A DNA stretch of 64,000 nt from Phytophthora quininea (GCA_011947345.1 JAAVTG010000550.1:1-64000); one strand, 5' to 3'; shown: positions 33,427-42,821, counted from the first letter of the stretch. Translations and numbers: made by a program. The notes: generated from the letters alone by a model not told the origin.

Positions 33427-36400
33427 ATGAATGCGCCCGATAAAAAGTCGTTCAAGGCCCTCTGGCGTCAGCTGTCCAAGGGCGGTTGGAAGGCGAGAAA
33501 GCCGAGAGGGCTGAGTGTCGACTTCACCTACGTAAAACCGGGCGTCGTAGGCAAACTGGATAGCGCGAAGCGTGGTGAGGACCACTTTGTTGGTGAGTTG
33601 GATCGACTATTAGTTCAAAAATCATGCTTACTAACGCTGTAACTTTACAGGCGAAAAAGAGTTGATGACCTTCGCGAGGCGTGCAGGACTTCTGAAGCAC
33701 AGCGCTCATCCCCAAGAGCAGACGGCAGCTACTGCAGACGTTCCAGATAGAGAGGCGGCGGCCATGACTTCAGCACAGCTAGAGGAAGAGCTGCACGAGG
33801 GCTGTCCTGCTGCAACTCCGACTGTTGAGTCGTCTCTACCTGCACCTTCTACTCCGGCGTCCAGCACAGCGGATTCTCCTCGGTTGCTGTTCCGGTGTCC
33901 AGTGCAGTGGATACACCTTCGGCTGCTGCAGCTACAACTCCTGATGCAGATGTTCAAACCGGTACGTATATTCCAGAATACGCTACGCGGTATGATACAG
34001 AATAACTAATCGGTACAATACAGATTATCCTTTGCAGAATATGGCTACCACCAACCGCACTGAGGAAGAGACCAAGAACGAGGACGAAGACTACTTCAGC
34101 GGCGTGGGCACCTTTGACACGGACTACTTCATGGATGCCTTGCGCTCGGAGCGCCTGTTTGGACCTGTTGCCCCGGATGACGTCAATATCAGTGACGATT
34201 TGGTTCTTGACGACGATGACGGTGAGGACGGCGAAGACGATGCGCTGGACGCGCCCCCAACTCCTGTGGATTACGAGAGCGACGTGGAGTCGGACGATGA
34301 CTTTGAGGATGACAGCAATGCGTTCTGGCAGGACGACATTGCCATGAGAGGTCTTCAGTGGCGTGTATTGGACCAGAACCATTGTGGTATGTATCATACA
34401 GAATACTTTTGTTCACTCAATCTAATTATGTATGGTGCTGAATACAGGTGAGTTACAACTGGACGGTGCGGGCGACTTGTATAGCGGGAGCTACGGCGTG
34501 ACGAAGTCGGCAGCAGCTTTCGCCAAGTCGCCGATGGGAATGTTTTTCTACTTCCTTCCTAAAACCTTATGGGTTCACATTGCTACGGAAAGCAACGAAT
34601 TTCGAATCGAATGCATCCCAGCTGTGACCAACAACATTCGTCGAAAGCATCTCGCTGCTCAAGCTAAGGATTCACGGAAGACAGTACAACCACTAGAAGA
34701 TATTGTCGCCAAACTGGAGCGTGTGAAGCCAATCAAGCCCCATGAAGTTGTCCACGTTTTTTGGTCTGCTTGCCGCAAGGACGTTGTGCAGCCACAAGGA
34801 CGGGTTGGAGAAGCATTGGCCGACACGTGAAGATGGAGCTGTCCCACGTGGAACCTTTGGATGCTACATTAAGCGTGATCGCTTTCGGACCATCACACGG
34901 TACTTGCACTTTGTGCGCAACTCCGCTGCGGTTGCGATACATGATAAGGCGTGGAAGGTGAGGCCGATCCTCCAAGTTCTTGATAAAACGTTTCGACGTG
35001 GATATCGTTTGGGACCATGCGTGAGTTTTGACGAAGGCACAATCCCGAACCGCAGTCAATTCAATCCGATCCGTGTGTACAACAAGGACAAACCTCATAA
35101 ATACGGAACCAAGTGCTACATGACATGCTGTGCTGAAACGGGGTACTGCGCAAGGTAAGACGGCTATTCTGTGCTATACAGCATAAGCTATTCTGTCCTG
35201 TACAGCATAGTCAATTCTGTGTACTACAGAATAAGCTGCTCTGGGATTTCTTTTTGTATTCTGTATCACGCAGAATTAGTTCTTGAGTGCTAACGATAGT
35301 GCGTTCTGTGCTGTATTGTACAGAGTTGAAGTCTACCTGGGAGGCGAATGAAACAAACGGAAGGCCAAAGGCATCGCCCAGAAAGCTGTCATTCGCAACG
35401 TGGCGAAAGTGTTCGATGGAATCCCGGGAAAGCGACTCATAATCGCAGACAACTTTTATTCTTCGTGTGCGCTGACACTCAAGTTACTTGAGAAGGGTTT
35501 TTACTACGTTGGCACTCTACAAAGCGATCGTCTCGGATGGCCAACCGCCCTTCCATTCGCACAGAAGTCGCGCCCAAAAGGCATGCACCGCGGAACCTAC
35601 CGGATTGCACAAGCCGTGCAGCACCCTGAACTTGTTGCGGTAGCGTGGATGGACTCCTCGCCAATGCACTTGGTGGCGGCTGGCTGCTCAACTAATCAGA
35701 CCGCAGTGAAGCGAAGAAATAAGACGACAGGAGCTGTGGAGTTGGTGCCATGTCCACAGCTAGTAGCAGATTACCATGCTGGAATGGGTGGCGTGGACAC
35801 GCACGACCAGTTGCGTTTGCAAAGCTACTCCCTGCAGCAATGTGTAGCGCTCAAGAAGTATTATCGCCAGCTATTTTTGGGTTTCGTTGATATGGCGCTA
35901 GTCAACGGCTTCATTATTCACAAGTTGGTGATGAAGAAATGCGGACAACACGTACCTACACACGCCGAATATATGCGTATGCTGCACCGGGAGCTGATGG
36001 GTGTGAGCGCGGTGACATTTGAAGCGAACATGAGCGCGGAAGAGTTCGCCACGGCCCCGATACCTGCGGCAACGCACCGACTCCGAAACAACACCAGTAA
36101 GTATAGACGCAAAAGGCGCCAACATTCCTGCAAGGTGTGCTCGGCGATGGCCGACTCGAACACGAAGAGCTTCGAGAGTAGCTTCTACTGCCCGATATGT
36201 GAGCAGCAGCGCGGGGGATACGTGCCGCTGTGCGCAAAGGTGCGCCGCGAGGAGACTGGCAACACGCTGACTTGCAGCCAAATTTGGCACATGGTGCGGG
36301 GGTGCGGTACGCTGATTCCGGTGCATCTGCAGAAGAATATCCGCTATCGCAAACGCAAGCATACAGACTCGGATGGCGAGGAGTCGGAAGAGGACCACAA

Positions 36401-36437
36401 CGTTGACTATGTGGACGGAAGAGAAGACAGCAGTTAG
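33427..36437 (+). CDS. PiggyBac transposase, five exons
   Basis: Exons: 33427-33592, 33651-33961, 34024-34386, 34448-35154 and 35325-36437. Introns are GT-AG of 58, 62, 61 and 170 nt. The N-terminus is basic, followed by a Thr/Ser/Pro/Ala-rich linker and an acidic region (DDDDGEDGEDDALD). The DDE_Tnp_1_7 core has SFDEGTIPNRSQ (first Asp), LIIADNFYSS (second) and GMGGVDTHDQLRLQSYS (third). The C-terminus has a cysteine-rich putative zinc finger (CKVC...CPIC...C). It should cut and paste the element at TTAA. Single-base frame breaks sit near 33,885, 34,757 (a T6 run) and 35,362; each is closed by one base, so they may be read errors. Exon joins were chosen because they restore a continuous core. 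Confidence 0.82.
35164..35326. repeat. Cluster of ATTCTGT...ACAGAAT palindromes inside intron 4
   Basis: Five imperfect palindromes of about 20 bases lie at 35,164-35,185, 35,189-35,208, 35,212-35,233, 35,256-35,278 and 35,303-35,326. The same motif occurs at both element ends, and half-sites occur in introns 2 and 3. The last copy supplies the TACAG acceptor of the intron. Confidence 0.7.
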
Positions 36438-36491
36438 GAAAGGCACAATAACTAAATACACCGACTATACTCACCATATTCGTCTCGTTCT

Positions 36492-36560
36492 CACCAAACT
36501 TTTCGGCCAGTTCTTCTCTACGTCCTTCTATTAGTTCTGAACTGGCCGAAAATTTGGTGT
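36492..36560. repeat. Inverted repeat (hairpin) downstream of the piggyBac gene
   Basis: CACCAAACTTTTCGGCCAGTT is followed after about 23 bases by AACTGGCCGAAAATTTGGTG, a stem of about 20 bp. It lies 55 nt after the stop codon and could fold in the 3' end of the transcript. Confidence 0.65.
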
Positions 36561-36854
36561 GCGATACTGGAGGGGGAGCAACGGCCACCAAGACACGTGT
36601 GGCTGGCGCGCTTCTGGTGGAAGGAATCACCATTACCGGGGAATAAATTGCGATGGTTATGCATGCCGTTACTTGCAGTTGTAGCGCCAATAGGAGATCG
36701 CAAATACAACAGCCGGCAGGAATTCCGAAGTGTTTTTGGTCATTTTTGCAGTGGCTCTGTCTTGTTTCGCAGCATCTTCATCACCCCGTCCGCGAGAGGG
36801 CTTATTACTGATAAATTGTGGCAATTTTCCAGCAAATACTTTATTCAAATGAAA

Positions 36855-36938
36855 CCTCCTATTCTGTACAATACAGAACAAGAGCCCGCGCTACTTGGGT
36901 CAAGCATAGCCTCTACAGGTCCACAGAGAAGGGGTTAA
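36855..36938 (-). repeat. Right terminal/subterminal repeat of the piggyBac element
   Basis: Read on the minus strand it starts TTAACCCCTTCTCTG, continues to AAGTAGCGCGGGCTC and ends in TTCTGTATTGTACAGAATA. About 35 bases between CCCC and the GTAGCGCGG block are absent from the left end. Confidence 0.75.
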
Positions 36939-37065
36939 TTGAACTGTATTGCAATTATAGATTGTGTATTTACAATCTTGGGATTGCAATTCAATCTTAC
37001 TCAACGCTGCTTATTTTAAGGACACATTTTGTTGGGGTTAGCCAAGGCAATGAACAATGCCAGCA

Positions 37066-38225
37066 AATGTTTTTACGAACGGCCTTTTTCACCTCACAAG
37101 TCGGCGAACTTCTCGGCCAAGACTCCTAAGTGTTGAAACGGGCCGTGGTGGACTAGTTGGTAAACGTCTCGGCCAAGACGCTGCGCTTGGCCTTGACAGC
37201 TTTCGTCTTTTCTTGCTGCGCGTCAAACCACTCGCGCGTCTTCGTTATCGTCACGACGGCACTTTCATCAGCCTCAGCCTTAAACGAAGCACCGACGACA
37301 GCCATGTGGTTCCACTTAGCTGCATAGTTCCGTGCCGCCTGAACGTCTTTAGAAGACTTCGATCCAGTGCCTGTTGTCTTTGTTGAGGCCTCGGGACCGC
37401 GCAGAAATGCTTCAACCTCGGCGTTCTCAGGAAAGCAAGCTTCTGGCATCTCCCATGAAAAAGGTTGATCCATTTCTTGAATGGTTCGGTCGAGCCACGT
37501 GGCTCTCATCATTGCGATCGCAGCTAAGGTCTTGTACTTTTCATCTGTCTTGTCCAGATCAACAAAAAATTTCGAAAATGCTTCGACTACTGGATATAGC
37601 AGACTGGGGTCAACCCGACTGAATCTGTTGGCGATCGACGCGAGAATATTCGTGTCCCCACAGGTGAAGGCCCGCTTCCACAGCAACTCCATCCTTTTGA
37701 AATTGCACAACTCGTGGTCGTTTTGCGCCACCGCTTTCTCGACCGCAGTTTTCAAGAAGACAGCGTGCACAGCACCGCTCTGTAAACCACCCGCAACTTG
37801 CAATGCCACTCCAACTGGATCTTTTAGACGATCCAGAGAGTTCAAAAGCGTCTGACCCACGACATCCCAGTCAACGTTGCTAGCGACAGAGACCATGGAC
37901 TGGACAAATGCGTCTTCATCAAGTGCAGGATCAAAGTCACTCCAAAACTCGCTGAAGCACCGAAGTACCAACAATGGGTCTCCAATATCGACAAGAAGCT
38001 GGCACATTCCCCGGTAGAACGCTGCTGGATAGTATTTGTCCTTGTCCTTATCATCTTCGTCCCTCTCCTCCTCAGAATCAAACTCATCGGGAGGAGGACT
38101 CTTTGAGAACCGACAGCGTGACGATCATGCCGTCCTCCTTCTCATTATCCTTGTGCTTGTCGAATGGCCTCCTTCTCCATGCACGAGAAGCCTGTAAAGC
38201 TTGCACGTCAACGGAATATCCTTGT
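37066..38225 (-). repeat. Left copy of a dispersed inverted duplication
   Basis: This segment is the reverse complement of 62,636-63,741, with only scattered differences. Similarity stops at the GGATATTCCGTTGACG block near 38,220 on one side and at the TTACGAACG block near 37,066 on the other. Confidence 0.88.
37153..38225 (-). pseudogene. 3' part of a 2-oxoglutarate oxygenase-like gene (left copy)
   Basis: An ORF of 284 codons (38007-37153) is open on the minus strand, starting MCQLLVDIGDPLLVLRC. It is the C-terminal helical region of the gene at 62.1-63.7 kb. Upstream, to 38,225, the shared DNA encodes the HKDxEKEDGMIVTL segment of the dioxygenase domain and the acidic SEEERDEDDKDKDK linker, out of frame with each other. 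This copy lacks the N-terminal half and any promoter, so it is a fragment even though the C-terminal frame is intact. Downstream, a second piece of the gene's tail (GTCTTGGCCGAGAAGTTCGCC on the coding strand) is repeated at about 37,100-37,126. Confidence 0.75.
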
Positions 38226-38288
38226 GCTCTGCCGTCACGTCCCATCATTCACTCAATCGAAAGTCAAAACTTGCCCTTCTTGGAGAAG

Positions 38289-38582
38289 ATGAAGGTCAGT
38301 TCTGGGTTTGCCATGCGTTTGCTTCATCTTCTCGTGCTGTTGGAGCTGTTATGTCTTGCTGAAACAGCACTCGCGTCCAATTCAGATGAAGATGCTAGGA
38401 CTGGGAACGACGTGGTGACTCTCAAGAACGATAAGGCGGAAGGCTACAGCCTTCTCGAGGGAAGACTACTGCACAAGTCGAACGACGACGACGATGATTC
38501 AAACGATGATGATGATGATTCCAATGACGACGACGATGATTCAAACGACGATGACGATGATTCCAATGACGACGACTGCTAG
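38289..38582 (+). CDS. Secreted Asp-rich repeat protein
   Basis: The ATG at 38289 gives a 97-residue protein. Residues 1-29 form a signal peptide (MRLLHLLVLLELLCLAETALA). A polar middle (residues 30-58) follows, then GRLLHKSN and a C-terminal tract of four to five SNDDDDD repeats ending in Cys. Secretion is a confident prediction; the role is unknown. An Asp tract could bind calcium or other cations. RLLH followed by acid residues loosely recalls RxLR-dEER effectors, but the final Arg is missing and the motif starts at residue 59, so no effector call is made. It lies directly beyond the end of the left duplication arm. Confidence 0.6.
   Translation: MKVSSGFAMRLLHLLVLLELLCLAETALASNSDEDARTGNDVVTLKNDKAEGYSLLEGRLLHKSNDDDDDSNDDDDDSNDDDDDSNDDDDDSNDDDC
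38481..38579 (+). repeat. 21-bp coding minisatellite
   Basis: Four to five tandem 21-base units encode SNDDDDD. Units differ mainly at GAC/GAT third positions, so the protein repeat is kept. Confidence 0.8.
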
Positions 38583-38810
38583 GCGGCATGAAGGTTGGAA
38601 AGACAACAGTGAACCAAGGTCCCAGAACATGGCTACATAAACTTCAGGAATGAATGCTTCAAGGTCACAATTGCGCTAAAAGGTCTTAATTACCTATTTC
38701 TTGTTGATGCATTTGCTGGACGCTCGCCAGCTGCCCGGAAAACCACACAATCGGTTTATGTGGTATCCATACGATCTCCACTTCTCCGAGATCTACACAA
38801 TCGACGCCGT

Positions 38811-39374
38811 ATGGAGAGCCGCAAACCGTTTCCTAGATGGGCGCATGTTCCTCGTCTCGTGGTCTTCGATCTCGACTACACGCTTTGGGGGCCCTACATC
38901 GATGTCCTGAACGGCGGGCCGTTCACCAAGACCAAAGATATTGGGACTGTCAAGGACTGCTGCGGCGAAGACCTGCGTCTGCTACCAGACGTGTCTGCAG
39001 TGTTAAAAACTCTAGCGACAGACCCTCAATTTGCTGAGACCAAGATCGCCATTGCGTCTCGCACTGCCGAGATCGAAGCAGCCAAAGAGTGCATGGGTCT
39101 TTTGGAAATTCAGATCACAAACTCCGACACTAGAACGCTCCAAAGCATTGCCAGCTTTGTGGAGATCTATCCGTGCTGCAAAGTTGCCCATTTCGAAAAG
39201 TTCTTAAGGCAGAGCGGCGTATCGTACCATGACATGCTGTTCTTTGACGACGAGTACCGCAACGTACTGGACGTCCAAACGCTCGGTGTTACTTGTCAAT
39301 ACTGCCAAGACGGAGTCACTCTAACTGCTTGGGAGGATGGGATGGAGGCATTCCAAGAAACGAAACCCAAGTAG
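38811..39374 (+). CDS. MDP-1-like HAD phosphatase, copy 1
   Basis: The ATG at 38811 gives 187 residues, close to the usual size of magnesium-dependent phosphatase 1 (Acid_PPase family, HAD fold). Motif I is VVFDLDYTLW with the nucleophile Asp, motif II is IAIASRTAEI, and motif III/IV is MLFFDDEYRNVLDVQTLGV. The family dephosphorylates protein tyrosine or small sugar and amino-sugar phosphates in the cytosol; the substrate here is unknown. An upstream in-frame ATG at 38760 exists, but conservation starts at KPFPRWAHVPRLVVFD, matching the paralogues. It is the first of three tandem paralogues on the same strand within 2.3 kb, and the most diverged at CCGEDLRLLPDVSAVL. Confidence 0.88.
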   Translation: MESRKPFPRWAHVPRLVVFDLDYTLWGPYIDVLNGGPFTKTKDIGTVKDCCGEDLRLLPDVSAVLKTLATDPQFAETKIAIASRTAEIEAAKECMGLLEIQITNSDTRTLQSIASFVEIYPCCKVAHFEKFLRQSGVSYHDMLFFDDEYRNVLDVQTLGVTCQYCQDGVTLTAWEDGMEAFQETKPK

Positions 39375-39498
39375 AGCAAGAAACTGCTGTAGCCACGCGT
39401 TGAAGCTGATCGTGATAAAAGAGCGGACCGCAAGGGCTAGTCCTCCTGGCGCGGCCCCGAATGTGTCCCAACAAACCACACATCATTTGACGGCTAAC

Positions 39499-39517
39499 TC
39501 TCATTCTTCAATTTCCT
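39499..39517 (+). promoter_or_regulatory. Oomycete Inr+FPR element of MDP-1-like copy 2
   Basis: TCTCATTCTTCAATTTCCT is a near-perfect oomycete initiator plus flanking promoter region, 28 nt upstream of the ATG at 39545. Confidence 0.75.
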
Positions 39518-39544
39518 TTGTCCTTGACAACCACCACAACCACC

Positions 39545-40186
39545 ATGCCCAAGGCGCCATCACCCGGAAAGAACCGCTCGACCGAGTCCAAGGACCCCGA
39601 CCACTTCGAGCGAGCCTTCCGCAAGTGGACCTACATCCCGCAGCTCGTCGTGTTCGACCTCGACTTCACCATGTGGTTCCCGGCCATGGACGAGCTGTAC
39701 GGTGAAAACATCTCCAAGGACCCGGTCTTGGGTAACGTCACGGACGCCGTCGGTCAGCAAGTGCACTTTTACCCAGAGGTGCACGCTGTACTGAGTGTGC
39801 TGCGGACCGACTCGCAGTTCCGAGACACGAAGATCGGCGTGGCGTCTCGGACCGAGGAGATCGAGAACGCCAAGACGTGTCTGCGTCTGATGGACGTATC
39901 GCTGCGTGACGAAGCAGCCGTCAAGAGCGACAAGAAGCCTCTCGGCAGTCTTGCAGACTACGTGACGGTGTTCCCCGGCAGCAAGACGACGCACTTTCAG
40001 CAGCTCAAGGAGCAGAGCGGCATTGGCTTCGAAGACATGCTGTTCTGCGATGACGAGGAAGGCAATGTGGCGGATGTGAGTGCATTGGGCGTGCAGTGCT
40101 CGCACTGTCCTGAAGGTCTCACCGTAGCGTCGTGGCTGCAAGGAATGGAGGACTTTCAACTGGCCAAGAAGCAGCAGAACCACTAG
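39545..40186 (+). CDS. MDP-1-like HAD phosphatase, copy 2
   Basis: 213 residues from the ATG at 39545, which follows a canonical start-site element. A basic, polar N-terminal extension (PKAPSPGKNRSTESKD) precedes the domain. Motif I is VVFDLDFTMW, motif II IGVASRTEEI, and the acidic motif MLFCDDEEGNVADVSALGV. All catalytic positions seen in copy 1 are kept, so it should be active. The C-terminus ends KKQQNH without a targeting signal, so it is probably cytosolic. Gene order, shared WTYIP/WAHVP segment and spacing show tandem duplication with copies 1 and 3. Confidence 0.9.
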   Translation: MPKAPSPGKNRSTESKDPDHFERAFRKWTYIPQLVVFDLDFTMWFPAMDELYGENISKDPVLGNVTDAVGQQVHFYPEVHAVLSVLRTDSQFRDTKIGVASRTEEIENAKTCLRLMDVSLRDEAAVKSDKKPLGSLADYVTVFPGSKTTHFQQLKEQSGIGFEDMLFCDDEEGNVADVSALGVQCSHCPEGLTVASWLQGMEDFQLAKKQQNH

Positions 40187-40319
40187 ATTTACCTCATTAA
40201 ACAGCAAAAAGCTTTGTCTGAGGCAACAATCCATGCATGTTACTTGCATTTCTGCTTGGCGGTTATCACCTAACCCGCGAACCATTGCTCACTTCTTGCA
40301 GGGGGTATCTCCTGCTGCC

Positions 40320-41034
40320 ATGCCCCGTGCCAAGGCCAAAGCCAAGCTCAAGGCCAAACGAGCCAAGATCAACACTGTAGGCAAGTCTCCGCCCTCGTCC
40401 GCGCTCTCGTCAATGGACACACGTGCCTCGCCTGGTAGTGTTCGATCTGGACTTTACACTCTGGTTCCCAGAGATGTATGAGCTCTGGGGAGCTCCGTTC
40501 AAGAAGAACCCGACGACGGGGGCAGTAACAGACTGCAAGGGAGAACAAGTGCACTTCTTCCCAGCGGTACACTCGGTGCTCAGTGTGCTGGAGACAGACC
40601 CGCAGTTCCGAGATTACACCGAAGTGGCAGTGGCGTCGCGCACGACGGAGCCCAAATGGGCCAAGACGTGTATGCGGCTGATGGACGTGGAGCTGAGAGA
40701 ATGTGTACAGTCATCGATTGAAGAGGAGGAAGGCGACACTGAGAAGACGGACGACAGTGAAGAGGATGCCCTCAAAACGTCGCTGCAGAGCGTCGTGGAC
40801 TATGAAGCCATCTATCCCCGCAACAAGCGCGTGCACTTTGAGCAGCTCAAGAAAGACAGCGGCGTGGCTTATGAAGATATGCTCTTCTTCGACAACGAGT
40901 ACGGCAACGTGCTGGACATCCAGAAGCTTGGAGTGGTGTGTGCGTATTGTCCGCAGGGATTAACGGAAGGCTCGTGGCTTCAAGGCATGGAGGCATTCCA
41001 GGAGGCCAAGCGGCGGAAAAGCAGCGAGAGTTGA
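40320..41034 (+). CDS. MDP-1-like HAD phosphatase, copy 3
   Basis: The ATG at 40320 begins a Lys/Ala-rich N-terminus (MPRAKAKAKLKAKRAKIN). The frame changes by one base near 40,409; the phosphatase domain then runs to 41034, starting at the RQWTHVPRLVVFDLDF segment. Motif II is VAVASRTTEP, and the acid motif reads MLFFDNEYGNVLDIQKLGV, so one Asp is Asn compared with the other copies. An acidic insert (EEEEGDTEKTDDSEED) sits in the middle of the domain and is absent from the others. The basic N-terminus could act as a nuclear signal. The frame break closes with one base and is probably a read error. Activity may differ because of the Asp-to-Asn change. Confidence 0.82.
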
Positions 41035-41295
41035 GGCGATCAAGAACGAGTACTTCATCGAGTAAATCCAAGTATGATTCTTCTTCCTACGAGCTCAAGA
41101 CTGAGCATGGCAAGGGTTTTAGCGTCATGTATCTAACAGTTTATTGAGTTTCTAACAGGTGCGCTCGACAGTCTGGACAACATTTATTCAAGTTCAGTTA
41201 AAAAAAATGGCTTCGATTAGGTAATGTAATTGACTGCATTGAACTCGTCCACATCTAGGAGACTACTGGTAACTCGAAATCGTCGAGTTTGATAC

Positions 41296-41985
41296 TTAGA
41301 GCGAGACGCACTCGCTGTTTTCCCATACGACTGGTTCTGTTGTGCTTGACGAGGCAATGGACGAACTAATGGCGCCCACGTCGAGCCAAAACGGGTCGTC
41401 GTCTGTGAACCCGTTAAATCCAACGAGGGGCTCCTCGCAGTCCATTGCAAGGGGCTGGAACTCGTTCAGGAACTCTGTGATCAACTTGCGTTCAACCTCT
41501 TCGTCCACTACTGCGTCCTTGCTGGTCGCTGGTGTGTCGATCACTTCCGGAGTGTCGCCATCTCGGACACCGCAAAGTCGAAGCTGTCGACCGTCGTGGG
41601 CGAGCACGGGAACAGCGCGTCCAACTGCAGCATGGTGGCGTCGACGGCGGTGCTGAGCTTGAGCTGCTTCTGCTTGCGCCGCTCGATCTTCTGGCGATAC
41701 TTTTGCGCGTGGGTCATGGCCTGGCGCGTGGAGCGCGTGCCGACGTGGTTGGCGATGACTTTCCACGGGCCCGACGGGTACAGCTCGAGCGCCTCGAGGA
41801 ACCGCTCGTGCTCGTCCGAGGTCCAGAGCAGCTGGCTGCGCGCGCTCATGCGCTTCTTAGACTTTTCGCGGGCCAGGCGCGCGTCTGCGGGCGGCCGACA
41901 CTTTCTCGGCCGACCGCGGCGGGATGCGGATGAGCTGGTTGCCGTCCTGGAAGAAGCCGTTCTGCACGACGGACGAGATGGTCAT
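41296..41985 (-). CDS. SHAQKY-type Myb-like protein A, left copy
   Basis: Start at the ATG at 41985 (MTISSVVQNGFFQDG), with stop at 41296. The Myb/SANT repeat reads LLWTSDEHERFLEALELYP with GPWKVIANHVGTR, ending in MTHAQKYRQKIERR, the variant of the SHAQKY(F) signature. Such proteins bind DNA with one Myb repeat and act in the nucleus. Two differences from the right-arm copy break the frame: a GC dinucleotide missing near 41,880 and one base missing in a CCC run near 41,555. The C-terminus here (CEEPLVGFNGFTDDDPFWLD) looks native; the right copy has lost it. If the two indels are read errors, this is the complete gene of the pair. Confidence 0.75.
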
Positions 41986-42069
41986 GGTGGTGGGTGGAGT
42001 GGCTACTGTAGTGTGCTGTGGTGGTGTGCTTAGCGTATGGCCCTCGCGACTGGGAGTGCGCGGTCGGAG

Positions 42070-42088
42070 GCGAAAGTGGAAATGAGCT
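42070..42088 (-). promoter_or_regulatory. Inr+FPR-like element of Myb A, left copy
   Basis: On the minus strand, CAGCTCATTTCCACTTTCG, about 85 nt upstream of the ATG at 41985. The same element is present in the right arm at 46,473-46,490. Confidence 0.6.
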
Positions 42089-42102
42089 GGTGCGGACTGC
42101 AA

Positions 42103-42821
42103 GATGCGCCGCCGAGATAACGCTTCAACCTGCGGATACGCCGCCGACGAACAGCTCGACGCGTCGGCTGGAAATTTTCATGATTCATTGTTGGTGAGCC
42201 CCGTCAAGGGCCCTGGCCCACTTGATAGATGTCCAGTCACTGCCGCTCGAAGTGAACACGGGCGAGAGACCCAGCGGTCGTCATCTCGAGCTTTGGCGTG
42301 GGTGGATCGCTGGGACCCCGTCTGTTCGGTGGGTTATTGTTGTTGAGGCCATTCCAACCCTGGGTTTAATGCTGCCGGAAGGGTTTTACGTGGCCACCCC
42401 GACGGGTGTCTCGCCATAGAAAGGCCCGTTCGTGCCGCCGGTCTTGATTGAAAAACGGATTTTCTCATACAGCGCCAAGTCAAGCCTGGAGAAGGCTGAA
42501 GGTGAAGTCCGACCCACTTGAATCAAAACAGCAGAGGCGATCTCGGCATCGGGATCTCGACCACCTCGGCATGCATACCTCTTGCAGAGGAGGGGTCGTC
42601 GCCGCATTGACTACTTGATCCACATTCGCCCTGCATCATCAGGTGCTGGTCGAGCAAAAAAAGATCGCTCGGTCTCTCTTAGTCGACAGCAGGCAGAACT
42701 CACACAGACGTAGGCCTCCATTCACGTGACGCTTAAACTATGCCTAGGGACTGTCGGTCTTCATTTGCTACGTGAGACCAGTCGATAGATAGACGGTGCT
42801 TTCCTGAACGGGCACCGACCT
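42103..42821. other. Intergenic spacer in the left duplication arm
   Basis: No gene recognised; it is the mirror of about 45,699-46,457. Small ORFs on both strands are shared by the two arms but lack domains. Confidence 0.5.

Larger units (their letters stand above)
33108..36938 (+). mobile_element. PiggyBac-type DNA transposon, nearly complete
   Basis: The element is bounded by TTAA at 33,108-33,111 and at 36,935-36,938, followed inward by CCC on each side. This is the piggyBac target-site and terminus pattern. Both ends also share GTAGCGCGG and a TGTATTATACAGAATA-like palindrome, although the right end has extra bases between CCCC and that block. Inside is one plus-strand transposase gene with five exons. 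The frame is broken in a few places by single bases, so activity is uncertain, but the element looks young compared with the other relics in this island. Confidence 0.82.

Noticed and set aside
35340..35365. In-frame stop at the start of the last piggyBac exon
   Set aside because: On re-reading the frame after the intron is open here; the break is a one-base shift near 35,362.
38463..38480. RLLH as a functional RxLR motif
   Set aside because: Terminal Arg missing and position relative to the signal peptide cannot be weighed without homologues.
39560..40285. Minus-strand ORF of 241 codons opposite phosphatase copy 2
   Set aside because: Antisense shadow; no domain, while the plus frame has all HAD motifs.
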